64,000 bases of DNA from Pseudomonas sp. ATCC PTA-122608 (lineage in GTDB: Bacteria; Pseudomonadota; Gammaproteobacteria; Pseudomonadales; Pseudomonadaceae): the NCBI RefSeq assembly GCF_001952855.1, contig NZ_LPNO01000008.1, forward strand, positions 1 to 64,000, in the 5' to 3' direction. Under the pieces are notes generated by a model. It had not been told where the DNA came from, did no database searches, and saw nothing but the letters and a program-made list of their open reading frames with translations. Positions 34,722 through 44,300 of the stretch are shown in pieces; the first letter of the stretch is position 1; every line of letters begins with the position of its first letter. A program made the position numbers and the translations under genes.

Positions 34722-35994
34722 ACCTGAGCCAGTATTTGCGTTGATCGACTGCAATAGCTTCTACGCGAGCTGCGAGCGGGTGTTTCGTCCCGATCTGGCA
34801 CGTACGCCTATCGTGGTTCTCAGCAACAACGATGGTTGTGTGATTGCTCGATCCGCGGATGCGAAGCCGTATATCAAAATGGGAGAACCGTACTTTCAGA
34901 TCCGCGACAAGTTGAGCAAGCACGGCATCCTTCCTTTCTCCTCAAACTACGCGTTGTACGGAGACATGAGTCAGCGGGTCATGACGGTCATCGAGTCCCT
35001 GGTACCGGCTGTTGAGATCTACAGCATCGATGAAGCCTTCGCGGACTTGACAGGTATGACAGGTGACTTGGAGCACTTAGGTCGGCGTATCCGCGCCCAA
35101 GTGCTTAGGAGTACGGGTATTCCTGTGGGTGTCGGCATCGCGGGAACCAAAACGCTCAGCAAGCTGGCCAATCACGGTGCCAAGAGGTGGCAGTCCCAGT
35201 TGGGAGGTGTGCTGGATATTCGAAACTCAGCGCGAAGAGACAAGCTGCTCAAGGTGTGTGATGTCTCAGATGTCTGGGGCATTGGCAGAAAAATGACGGC
35301 GCACCTGGCCGAGATGAACATTCGAACAGCTTGGCAGCTTTCGCAGGCCGATCCCTGGATGCTCCGTAAGAACTTCAGCGTAGTGATCGAGAAGACTGCT
35401 CGTGAGCTCGCCGGAACGCCTTGCCTGGAACTGGATGAGCCCGATCCGCCAAAGCAGGAAATTTGCTGCAGCAGGATGTTCGGTAAGCGGTTGAAGGATC
35501 TGCCCTCGATCAAGGAAGCGGTCGCCACTTACATGATGCGGGCTTCTGAAAAGCTGAGGGCCCAGCACTCGCTGTGTAAGAAGATCCGCGTGAGCATTCG
35601 TACAGGGATGTTCAATCCGGAAGAGGCAAAGTATGCCAATGGAGTGATCGTTGACCTTCCCTATCCCACGGACGATGTTCGTCTTCTGACGAGGGCGGCG
35701 GTTGATGCGCTGGATCGGGTTTTTCGACCCGGCTTCAACTACAGCAAGGCAGAGGTGTTGCTGCTCAATCTCTGCCAGAAGGGAGAATACACCGACGATT
35801 TGTTCGCGGCGTCTCAGCCCGCCGAGGCGTCGAAGGTAATGGCTGTGTTGGACGAGATCAATGGCAGGTGGGGCAGGGGGACGTTACGTGCAGCAAGCGT
35901 CCCGCTGAACCCAGACTGGGGCATGCGGCGGGATATGATGAGTCAAAGCTATACCACTAAGCTGGACCAGCTCTGGAGGATTTCTTGTAGTTAG
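34708..35994 (+). CDS. umuC: UmuC/RulB-like Y-family DNA polymerase V subunit
   Basis: A 428-aa Y-family polymerase. Catalytic carboxylates lie in FALIDCNSFYASCE and YSIDEAFADL; the helix-hairpin-helix and little-finger regions follow (GIAGTKTLSKLANHGAK, VWGIGRKM). The C-terminal UmuC-specific domain ends RDMMSQSYTTKLDQLW. The ATG at 34708 lies inside umuD and is in the right place for coupled translation. Mobile copies give SOS mutagenesis and UV tolerance to their hosts. Confidence 0.93.
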   Translation: MATLKPEPVFALIDCNSFYASCERVFRPDLARTPIVVLSNNDGCVIARSADAKPYIKMGEPYFQIRDKLSKHGILPFSSNYALYGDMSQRVMTVIESLVPAVEIYSIDEAFADLTGMTGDLEHLGRRIRAQVLRSTGIPVGVGIAGTKTLSKLANHGAKRWQSQLGGVLDIRNSARRDKLLKVCDVSDVWGIGRKMTAHLAEMNIRTAWQLSQADPWMLRKNFSVVIEKTARELAGTPCLELDEPDPPKQEICCSRMFGKRLKDLPSIKEAVATYMMRASEKLRAQHSLCKKIRVSIRTGMFNPEEAKYANGVIVDLPYPTDDVRLLTRAAVDALDRVFRPGFNYSKAEVLLLNLCQKGEYTDDLFAASQPAEASKVMAVLDEINGRWGRGTLRAASVPLNPDWGMRRDMMSQSYTTKLDQLWRISCS

Positions 35995-36042
35995 TAACTT
36001 TAAAAGTCGTCCACTCCTTGCAGATAGCACGCTTCGTCCGCG

Positions 36043-36167
36043 CGCATCTGGATTTCCGAATCTGTACCGGGTCATTTTCCAGACGAAATCCTTCTGGTTT
36101 GCGGAATTCCCCTACAAGCCTTCCTGTTCAACTTCTGCAAACCTATTTGCACTCGCATCCAGATGCG
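36043..36167. repeat. Widely spaced inverted repeat between umuC and DUF3742 genes
   Basis: CGCATCTGGAT (36043-36053) is repeated inverted as ATCCAGATGCG (36157-36167). The right copy itself forms CGCATC-CA-GATGCG. No gene lies in 35995-36210; significance unknown. Confidence 0.35.
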
Positions 36168-36210
36168 TATGAGGGTCACCCCGTGAATAGCAAAGTAGGA
36201 TGAATGCGAA

Positions 36211-36549
36211 ATGGGAAAAAAGGGATTTGCTCATCGTGCGGGCTACCGTCTTGGAAGGCTTCTAAGAGCCTCCACGCGTCGGCAAACTCTGATTGTGAAG
36301 TGGTTGGCAGTGAAGGGCGTTCCCACTGTAGTAACGGCCACGATGATCTGGATCGTAAAGCTCCTATTGCTTGGGACGCTTCTGTATTTTGTGTTTTGGC
36401 TAGGTCTGCTTTTGATTGGACTCTTTGTCTTTGGGGCGTTTTTAAGACCTGGTCCGAACGCTACAGACTCCGTCGTTGGTTTTGATGGCGATAAACTGTT
36501 TCCCGACCACAACACACCCCAGAACTCAAATGACCCGAAGTACGATTAG
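36211..36549 (+). CDS. DUF3742 family membrane protein
   Basis: A 112-aa protein with a basic N-terminus (GYRLGRLLRASTRR) and one or two membrane segments (about 40-78: VVTATMIWIVKLLLLG, LYFVFWLGLLLIGLFVFG), then an acidic tail. The order KWL..KGVP..V.A...WIVKL is typical of DUF3742, a protein encoded next to TraG in PFGI-1-type elements. It is convergent with traG across a 33-base gap. Function unknown. Confidence 0.78.
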   Translation: MGKKGFAHRAGYRLGRLLRASTRRQTLIVKWLAVKGVPTVVTATMIWIVKLLLLGTLLYFVFWLGLLLIGLFVFGAFLRPGPNATDSVVGFDGDKLFPDHNTPQNSNDPKYD

Positions 36550-36582
36550 ACGCGCCCCTTGTTTTGCTAGGATCTCTTAGAA

Positions 36583-38085
36583 CTAAATCACCTTCTGGAT
36601 CGTGTCTTTGCCTTTACCTCCCTGCTGTTGAGCACCGTTTGTACCGTCGCTCATTCCCTGTAGGGTTGATCCGGCTTTTACTCCTGCAAAGGCTAGTGAT
36701 GTCATCCAAAAGGCTGGCAAGACGATAAACAGTGCCGCCATTACGTAATTCAGCAGCATATCCGCCTGGGTGTTATTCATGCCCATCAGCGGATTCAGAC
36801 TGGAATGCGGGGAGTTCGCCCCGTAAAGCGTATCGAGGATGGTGGTATCGATCCAGCGTGCGAGCTGTAGCCAGAAGTCCACGAATATGATTGCGAACTG
36901 GACAACGGATACCGTGATGGTTGCCTTCAAGTCGTAGGTGCTGAACATCAGCACCAGCGGAATACAGATCAGCAGGGCCATCTTGAGGGCTGCCAGCACC
37001 ATTGGGAGCGCTTGGCGTACTACGTCCATGGCGGGGAAGTACGCCAGGGTTCCAGCGGCTAACCCAACGGTTCCTGTTACCCGGCTCATGTCATTGAACA
37101 AGGAGCCACCGGCTTGTCCTCCGTAATCGGTGTAGACCTTTCCCTGTGTCATTCTTTGGCTACTCGGCGACACCACCTGACGAATGATTGCGTCGTTCAC
37201 CTCTTCCTGTGGCATGAAGCGGGCCCACCGAATAAAGCGGTCCAACAGGCTGCTATCGACCTGGGCGAGTAATCGACTACGAAGCCCCTTATTACTGTCT
37301 GCCCACCACTGGTTGCAAGTCGGATAGCCTCCACCGTTTCTCACCTGGGCCAGCCCCATATCCCTCGTAGAGTCGTAGGGCCATTCGGCACGTGGAGTTC
37401 TGGAGTGGTAGGTGTCGTAGTAGCCTGGCTGGCCAGAGAAGTATCGAGAGCCAATCCAGTTGATATCGTTGGTCAGCTCATCGTCGAGATTTGGACGGTT
37501 CATGAACAGCTTCGCTCGCGAGTAGCCGTAGCAATCGTTTGTGAAGTCGGCGACCTCCTGAGCGAGTACGGGATCATGAAGGCGGGTGTTGTTTACCTGC
37601 ATACGCATCTGTCTCAGATCACTCCCACAGGGAATGGCAGCAACTGCGGCGCCGGTGATCGCCTTGGACATGGAGTGCACGAAGAACCACCAGACGGGGA
37701 CTTGTGCGCTTTGGTTGTTCAGGGACGTGAAGGATCTGCCCCAGCCAGTGTCCTCTGGCGCGGGTACCTGGTACTGACATTGTTGTGAGCGGCTATCGTC
37801 GAACTGCATCGTGCTCAGGTCTAGATGGATAAAGGGCATGCCGGCGAACATGATTACCGCCGTCGCCATCCAAAGCCGGCTCTCAATCCGAGTACTGGCC
37901 AATAACCCTTTGTTACCTTCGTCAGCACCCTCTCCTCGGGCCTTCAGCCACTCTTGGAGGAGGATGGCGAAGATGGGCAGGGCGAACATGCCTGAGTCCA
38001 TCAGAACGTCCCAGATGCCGTTACTGATGAGCCAGCCCACAAGCGTCAGGTAATACTCCAGATAGTCATTGGTATAGAGCGTCAT
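36583..38085 (-). CDS. traG: TraG N-terminal-domain conjugation protein
   Basis: A 500-aa membrane protein of the TraG_N family of integrative conjugative elements. Hydrophobic segments lie near the N-terminus (NGIWDVLMDSGMFALPIFAILL, TAVIMFAGMPFIHL) and in the C-terminal half (ALKMALLICIPLVLMF, VSVVQFAIIFVDFWLQL, AALFIVLPAFWMTSLAF). A Cys-containing extracytoplasmic region lies between. TraG_N proteins contribute to mating-pair stabilisation. Its stop lies beside DUF3742; upstream, only one base separates it from the 114-aa gene. Confidence 0.87.
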   Translation of the reverse strand: MTLYTNDYLEYYLTLVGWLISNGIWDVLMDSGMFALPIFAILLQEWLKARGEGADEGNKGLLASTRIESRLWMATAVIMFAGMPFIHLDLSTMQFDDSRSQQCQYQVPAPEDTGWGRSFTSLNNQSAQVPVWWFFVHSMSKAITGAAVAAIPCGSDLRQMRMQVNNTRLHDPVLAQEVADFTNDCYGYSRAKLFMNRPNLDDELTNDINWIGSRYFSGQPGYYDTYHSRTPRAEWPYDSTRDMGLAQVRNGGGYPTCNQWWADSNKGLRSRLLAQVDSSLLDRFIRWARFMPQEEVNDAIIRQVVSPSSQRMTQGKVYTDYGGQAGGSLFNDMSRVTGTVGLAAGTLAYFPAMDVVRQALPMVLAALKMALLICIPLVLMFSTYDLKATITVSVVQFAIIFVDFWLQLARWIDTTILDTLYGANSPHSSLNPLMGMNNTQADMLLNYVMAALFIVLPAFWMTSLAFAGVKAGSTLQGMSDGTNGAQQQGGKGKDTIQKVI

Positions 38086-38086
38086 C

Positions 38087-38431
38087 TCAAGCTCCCATCC
38101 GTATTTGAGCTCTGGTTAGCTCCAGCAACAGCAACGATAAAATCACGGCCGTCTCTGCTTTGCGGACGTTCGATTTGGAGGAGGGCACGCGATGTAGCTG
38201 ACGATCGAGGTAGCGCAGCCAGAGGGACAGAGCGACGCTGTAAAGCGCCACCCGCCAGCTAAAGAAATACCAATAGGAGTTGGCTCTCCACTCTTGCCAG
38301 GCGGGCAGTCCCTTCATGACCTGAATGCCTAGAAGGTTGAACGCCAGTGCAATGACGAGTACCAGACTTACTACTGCGATGGGAGCCCAGAGACCCAGAC
38401 TGATAAACCTGCGTAACGGATTTCTTGTCAT
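38087..38431 (-). CDS. Small membrane protein of the conjugation cluster
   Basis: A 114-aa protein with three predicted membrane helices (about 13-34, 53-70 and 90-106). It starts within the previous gene's stop (ATGA at 38428-38431) and ends one base before traG begins. Unknown proteins of this size occupy this slot in related elements. No named domain recognised. Confidence 0.75.
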   Translation of the reverse strand: MTRNPLRRFISLGLWAPIAVVSLVLVIALAFNLLGIQVMKGLPAWQEWRANSYWYFFSWRVALYSVALSLWLRYLDRQLHRVPSSKSNVRKAETAVILSLLLLELTRAQIRMGA

Positions 38432-39825
38432 GGCCGGCGTCCCCGGCTGTTACTGGACACATCCTGTTCTGCTTCTTCAAGGCGGTTGGTATCAGGGTCA
38501 CCCTCATAAATGGCGCGAGAGTTGTCTTTACGCTCCTTGTGGCGGGCGATGATGGCAGCGGGGGAGTTGCTGGTCAGGAATCTACGCAGTTCCATCTCGG
38601 TGCGTAGATTGGTGATTTCCTGTTGCAGTGACTGACGCTCATTGCTCACTGCGTTAGTGGCCAAATCGTTGGCCGCCACATTGGGTTCTTTGTTGCCGGC
38701 GAGAAGGGTGCGTTGCAGCAGAAGCGCCTTCTCCAGAACACTGGTGACAGCAATTTCTGACGCCAGACGCTGGGCCAAAATCTCCTGATCTGGTTCATCA
38801 CGTAAGGCCGTGATGACGCCTCGGGTGATGGGCATTGAATTGCTGCCGGCCGCGGACAGGTTCTCTGAGTTGGGAAGCTTGGCGCCGGAGATCAGTTCTT
38901 GCAGCAGCTCAAGTTTTTCTTCGTATTCTTCTTGGATGAGCGGGGTTAATCCCACGCCTGCGGTTGCGCTGCTTTTGGTACAGCTTTCACACGTCTGTTG
39001 CTGTACCTCGCCCAGGACACGATTGGCAAACGCGCCAGCTTCCTCTGGCGATCGCCAGGTACCGCAGAGCATGCCGCTGTTGCAGTCATTTGGAGCGATC
39101 GTAGAGGAGTCGCTGGCGGTACGGCCGTTGAGCAGGTTGTAGCCGGCTTTGGTGACCTCGCTGACCACCTTGATGGGAGGCTGTCCGCGGCCACCGGCCT
39201 TGCTGCCGCCTATCCAAGGGATGCCGGTATTGCCGTTATCAGACTCTGCCTGGGCTGTTACTGCTACTGCGTCCTTGTTTTGACCAATGGCTTCCTTGAG
39301 TGCCTGCCCTTCTGCGAGTGAACCCCATCCGGTTTGATTGCCAGCAAGGGTGACCATGCGCTCGGCCATCGCGCGGCAACTTGCCTTCGATCTGTCGAAG
39401 TCCAAGCGTGCCTGGAGAATGCCGTTGGTGAGCAGATTGTAGAGGCCGGGATCCGCACGCTGAATGATTAGTGCGGGCAGCGAGGCAACAGCTCCTGTCG
39501 CGTTTTGAATCACGCTCCCCATGATGCTCTGAAAACCGCCAGTCAAACCGTTGAGTTGGTTATGCAGCGTGGTCGAGAGGTCCATGTTTCCGCACATCAG
39601 GTTGCTGTTCCAACCCACACCGACGCCGACGCTTTGCATATTGCCCGCGCGGCCCATGGAGACCGCGTTGCCGCCACCGATGCTGTACAGCACGTCATCG
39701 CCAATGACGCTGCCAGAACCACCAAAACTGGCTGCGAAAGCGAGAGAGGTGACACTCCATAGAGCAGCGCTTAGGACCAGCCGGCGGCAGGTTGAGAGAG
39801 ATTGGGGGGCTGACGTCCGAGTCAT
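38428..39825 (-). CDS. PFL_4711-family conjugative element protein (TIGR03755)
   Basis: A 465-aa exported protein with a signal peptide ending near AFA-AS (residue 32). Features typical of the family are GSGSVIGDDVLYSIGGGNAVSMG near the mature N-terminus, Cys pairs in the middle (NDCNSGMLCGTW, QQTCESCTKSS) and a long C-terminal coiled region with a basic end. It is presumed to be a periplasmic or outer-membrane part of the type IV secretion channel. Second-last gene pair of the minus-strand operon. Confidence 0.85.
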   Translation of the reverse strand: MTRTSAPQSLSTCRRLVLSAALWSVTSLAFAASFGGSGSVIGDDVLYSIGGGNAVSMGRAGNMQSVGVGVGWNSNLMCGNMDLSTTLHNQLNGLTGGFQSIMGSVIQNATGAVASLPALIIQRADPGLYNLLTNGILQARLDFDRSKASCRAMAERMVTLAGNQTGWGSLAEGQALKEAIGQNKDAVAVTAQAESDNGNTGIPWIGGSKAGGRGQPPIKVVSEVTKAGYNLLNGRTASDSSTIAPNDCNSGMLCGTWRSPEEAGAFANRVLGEVQQQTCESCTKSSATAGVGLTPLIQEEYEEKLELLQELISGAKLPNSENLSAAGSNSMPITRGVITALRDEPDQEILAQRLASEIAVTSVLEKALLLQRTLLAGNKEPNVAANDLATNAVSNERQSLQQEITNLRTEMELRRFLTSNSPAAIIARHKERKDNSRAIYEGDPDTNRLEEAEQDVSSNSRGRRP

Positions 39826-39851
39826 GTTCAGGCTCCGTGTTGAATTGAGGG

Positions 39852-40799
39852 TTAATGAGGGCCGGTGCTGCCGAGGAAGGTTTGCCCTTCACGTTTACAG
39901 CAGGTGTAAGGGCGCCACAGCGACCACGCGTATCCCCCATCGATGGCTTGAAGGTGAGGGCCCGATTCTGGGAAAGCGCTGCAGGAGTTGCTGACGCGAG
40001 GCGTGAGTTGTTGCCACTTGCCTGTGGCGGGTTCTGATTCGCGCAGTTCACCCGCGGGCCAATAGCCTGCGCTGGGTGACGCGAGGAGCGGTTGGTACAC
40101 GTGGACCTGGCCAGGGCGCGTCACAATATCGCCTGCGCGCTGAGCCATGACGGCGGAGGCCTTGTAGTCGTCCACGTGGTGCAGAAAGCCGCTGCGGGGA
40201 TAAATGTTTCCCCACAGGTTTAAAGACAACCTGCTGCCCACCTCGCGAATGCCGGGAATGAGTGATTGTGGGTAGATACTTTCTGGAATGCCGTAACGCC
40301 AGCCGACGTAATCCAGTGTGCTGAGCATGTTTGGCATGTAAGGTGTGCCGGCGCCGGCACAGGTGTATCCGGAGCCGCTGGCGAAAGCGTTGAAGGCTGC
40401 GATCCCTGGATGGCCAATCACATCCACATTTTTGAAGATGGAGAGGTTGTTCTCGTGTCGATCGTTGGTAGTACCGCTGCCGCCGCCTTTGGCGTGAGAG
40501 ATCGGTGCGCTGAGTGCCCTGACTTCACTCCAGGGATTTTCCCCTGTTGAGGAATAGCTTGAGACAACGGCGTCGGGAACGTAGTGGCGAACCTTGGCGG
40601 AAGTTTTGACCTTGCACCCAAAGGTGGTGCAACGGAGCCAGAAGCAAGCGCCCACAACTTGGTATTCAAGGCAGTTGGGGGATATCACTGAAGGGACGAT
40701 GATCGCCGTGTTTAACGCCTGACTCAGGGGGCTGTAGGTAAGTGTGAGTAGTAACGGTGCGATGGTGATGAGGTAAGGAGATTTGCGATCCTCGTTCAT
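39852..40799 (-). CDS. PFL_4710-family conjugative element protein (TIGR03756, TraU-like)
   Basis: A 315-aa exported, cysteine-rich protein. After a signal peptide (cleavage near SQA-LN, residue 29) comes PNCLEYQVVGACFWLRCTTFGCKV, then HYVPDAVVSSYSSTGENPW and a C-terminal CCK motif. The pattern resembles TraU of F-type systems and the TIGR03756 family. It probably acts in the periplasm in pilus or mating-channel assembly. Its start overlaps the PFL_4709 gene's stop (ATGA). Confidence 0.87.
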   Translation of the reverse strand: MNEDRKSPYLITIAPLLLTLTYSPLSQALNTAIIVPSVISPNCLEYQVVGACFWLRCTTFGCKVKTSAKVRHYVPDAVVSSYSSTGENPWSEVRALSAPISHAKGGGSGTTNDRHENNLSIFKNVDVIGHPGIAAFNAFASGSGYTCAGAGTPYMPNMLSTLDYVGWRYGIPESIYPQSLIPGIREVGSRLSLNLWGNIYPRSGFLHHVDDYKASAVMAQRAGDIVTRPGQVHVYQPLLASPSAGYWPAGELRESEPATGKWQQLTPRVSNSCSAFPESGPHLQAIDGGYAWSLWRPYTCCKREGQTFLGSTGPH

Positions 40800-41191
40800 G
40801 GATGTGCTTCCCGGTATAGCTGGATCTTCGTCAGCGCGCGCTCGACGTTTGAGTCTCCATAGATAACGTATTTCCCATCCGCCACGACCGCTGGGATTTT
40901 GGTGAGTCCCAGGCTCCAGGCATCAACGATATCCTGGTGAGCGTTCTCAATCCTCGCGCTCATCTGAGCGGTCATTCGTTCACCGAACATGGCTTCGGCT
41001 GCAGCGGACGAGGAGGGCAGCCCGCTGGAGAGCTCATCCTCCAACGCTGAAAGCTGGTCGATGAGAATCAAGCGAATTTCATTCGTCGCCTCAATGGGAT
41101 GAGCGCTGTCGGTGATGACCCAGGGTACGGCGGAGGAGGTTTGGCTGACGACCAGCGCTGCCAGGCTTATCAGAATGAGAATGGGCTTCAT
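40796..41191 (-). CDS. PFL_4709-family conjugative element protein (TIGR03757, DUF1525)
   Basis: A 131-aa exported protein; signal peptide about residues 1-21 (MKPILILISLAALVVSQTSS). The mature part contains VITDSAHPIEA and the C-terminal LTKIPAVVADGKYVIYGDSNVERAL, typical of DUF1525. First gene of the surviving conjugation operon; the genes that would normally precede it (such as the VirB4-type ATPase) are missing, replaced upstream by the Avs-like gene in divergent orientation. Confidence 0.86.
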   Translation of the reverse strand: MKPILILISLAALVVSQTSSAVPWVITDSAHPIEATNEIRLILIDQLSALEDELSSGLPSSSAAAEAMFGERMTAQMSARIENAHQDIVDAWSLGLTKIPAVVADGKYVIYGDSNVERALTKIQLYREAHP

Positions 41192-41363
41192 TGCTCGGGT
41201 CCGGGGTGAGTGAGTCCTGAATCTTCTGCGTAAGCTCGCCCCCGCACACTATGAAAACTGGTTTGTGAGCTATTCCTTTATTAAATAGCTAATCGTTATT
41301 GGTGCAGCGCCCGAATGTTCAGCAAGCTATGATTGGCGACAAAACTCAGGCATTGAAGCAGGC

Positions 41364-44300
41364 ATGGACGATAACATCGAGATGGGCCGTGAGCCGGTGC
41401 AGATAGATAAGGTGCTTGCATCCAAGGCAGGGCATGCGTTTCACGAGGCATGGGCAGCACGATCAGCCCTTGAGCTGCTTATTCCCTCCACGCAATTAGC
41501 GGCGATAACCCTTGAAGGATTCGATGTGATCGATGAAGGGGACCTCGATGCTAGCGCGGTGGAAATTGCGGATATGGTGCGTTACTACGGGAATAGTAAT
41601 GTTGCCGAAGCAAGTCGCGTTGAAATTGTGCAGTTTAAGTACTCGATCGCCAGGGCCTCCATTCCTGCACGAGCATCCGATTTAGTAAAAACCCTAAAAA
41701 AGTTTGCTAATACAGACGTACAACTCCGCGCTAAGCACGGTGACATACACGTCGAGCACATAGTCCATTATGAGTTTGCTACCAATCGCCCGATTCACCA
41801 AAATTTAATTACGGCCATAGCACAAGGGCAGGATGGTGGCGTCTATCTGCCTGATGTAATAAAGCAAAGGAGACAAGTTTCTGAAGCTCTTGAAGATTAT
41901 CCTTATCCTCATGAGACACTACTCCATCGCTTGATACTTACGGGTGGCGGTGGCGCACTTGACGAGGTTGATCGATCTGTCAGTCACGTGCTTGCATCGT
42001 GGAGTGAAGCAAGTGATCCAGAAGCTGAAAAGCGGCTTTTGAAGCTTCGAAATCTCGTCCGTACCAAAGCCGGGCCAAGTGCAAATGGTGATAAACGAAT
42101 TGAAAGAGTTGCCGTTTTAGCTGAGCTTGAGGTCGATCATGAAGATCGTCTTTATCCGACGCCCGCGGCTTTCATGCCGATCGAGTGTTTGGTTAAACGC
42201 TCAATCATCAGCGATGCCATAAAGTTAGCCCGTGAGGGTGGTCCTCCGCTTATCGTTCATGGCGCAGGCGGCATGGGTAAGACCGTGCTTATGCAAAGTA
42301 TCGCAGAGCAGATGGCGTCGAGAGACCAAGTTGTGATCTTTGACGGTTTTGGGGCCGGGCGATGGCGAGATCCTGCAGATGGGCGCTTTAGGGCTGAACG
42401 GACACTTGTGCATCTTGCCAATTTGCTGGCAGGGCGAGGGCTTTGTGACATCCTTCTTCCGATCTCGGATATCACAAGTTTGCTCCGGGCTTTTCGGAGT
42501 CGCCTTGTCCAGTCTGTAGCATCTATACGTCAAGCTGATGCTGCCGCATGCGTTGTTTTGGTTTTGGATGCAATTGATCATGCCGCAATATCTGCTGTTG
42601 AGTTCAAAGAGACGTCCTTTGCCCAACAACTTTTGCGAAGTTTCTGTGCAAATCCGATCGATGGTGTGATGCTAATTGGCTCATGTCGTACCGAGCGCTT
42701 GGGGTTGGCGGTTGGTGATGCTGAGTATCGTGGATTTGAGATACCTCCGTTCACTCCACAAGAGATCAGAGAACTGATACTGAAGCATGATCCGGATACT
42801 AACGACCTTGAAATAGCTACGTTGGAAATGCGATCCGGACGAAATCCACGATGCCTTAATATGTTGTTAATAGATGGGCGACCATATGACTCAGTACTTA
42901 TCCCACTTGAAAATAACCAGCCATCGGCATTGCTCGACACGTTGTTAAATAAGCGTTTGCTGGAGGTGCGACGATTCGCGCTCAGCAGGGGGGTGCGCAA
43001 TGCAGACATCGATCTACTATTGATGGGCATCGCTCTTTTGCCTCCCCCCGTCCCGCTTGAAGAACTGGCAGTTGCCCATGGGATCGCCCAGCGTGAAGTT
43101 GAAAGCTTTGCAGCTGATCTGGCGCCTCTTCTAGAACGAACGCCGCACGGTCTGATGTTTCGTGATGAGCCTACAGAAACATTAATTCGTCAAGAATGTG
43201 AGAGTGATCTCGCAAGTCTTGAGCGCATTGTGGGTGTTCTCACCAGTCGCCAGGCGAATTCTAACTACGCAGCTAGAGCTTTACCGTCATTATTAGTATC
43301 ACTGGAAAGAACTGAGCAGCTCATTGCCCTCGCTACAGACGTCCGGGTCCCGTCAAGCGCATCCAAGGTTAGCCGACGAGATATTCGGTTAACGCGGATT
43401 ACGGCCGCGCTCAATGTTTGCTCAAAGGAACATCGATCAGATGATCTCGCAGGCTTGCTTCTGGAGGCGTCGATTGTTGGTGCGGGGCATGAGCGAACCG
43501 ACCGATTTCTATGCGACTTCCCAGACTTGGCTTCTGTTGCTGGAGATGTTGAGGCTCTTCGTCGGTTGTTTACTACCAAGATATGTTGGCCGGGCGAAAG
43601 ACATTCTGCCCTAGCAATTGCTCATTCATTTGCAGGGGAAATGGGAGAGGCCTTACGTAACTCAAGGCGCGCGATTGACTGGCAAAGGTGGGCTAGTTCC
43701 AGTTCCATCTCTAGTTTCTCTGAACTGAAGCCTAAGGCTGCTCGTAACACACGAGAGGATCTCGGGATTTTCTACGTTCAGATACTTGCAGGCAATGATG
43801 TTCGGGCTGTGAAGAATTTTGAAAGGATGAAGGAGGGCATTGCGTATCAAAAAATCAGTGATCTATTTGAGCTTTTTGAGCGTCATAAGGTTAGCCCTAA
43901 TAAACCTTCATACGAAATATTTCAACGTTTAAGATACTGCCGTTCACGTTCGCGAGCGTTGTGGGCAGCTGCGCTGGAGTTCTCCAATAACGCACCCGAT
44001 GTTGATCGGTGGATAGTAAAGCGGTTCGCTAGAGCCAATGCATCGGCTAATAAGCATAAGGCTGAGCCGGGAACCGATTTCGCAGTAATCGCTCGGGGGA
44101 TAGATCTAGGGCTGATTGAGGAGGCCAAGGAAATATTGAGCAGCGTGAAGGTCTCGCCTCCAATATTATATGACTATACGTCTCACTGGCATATGCAGCA
44201 GCAAGTGGTTAGCGCTGTAATTTTAGCGGGTTTGAAAGCGACCGTTTCTAAGAAAGCTGTAACTATTATTGATCTTCTGCCTGAAGAATTGATTCTTTTG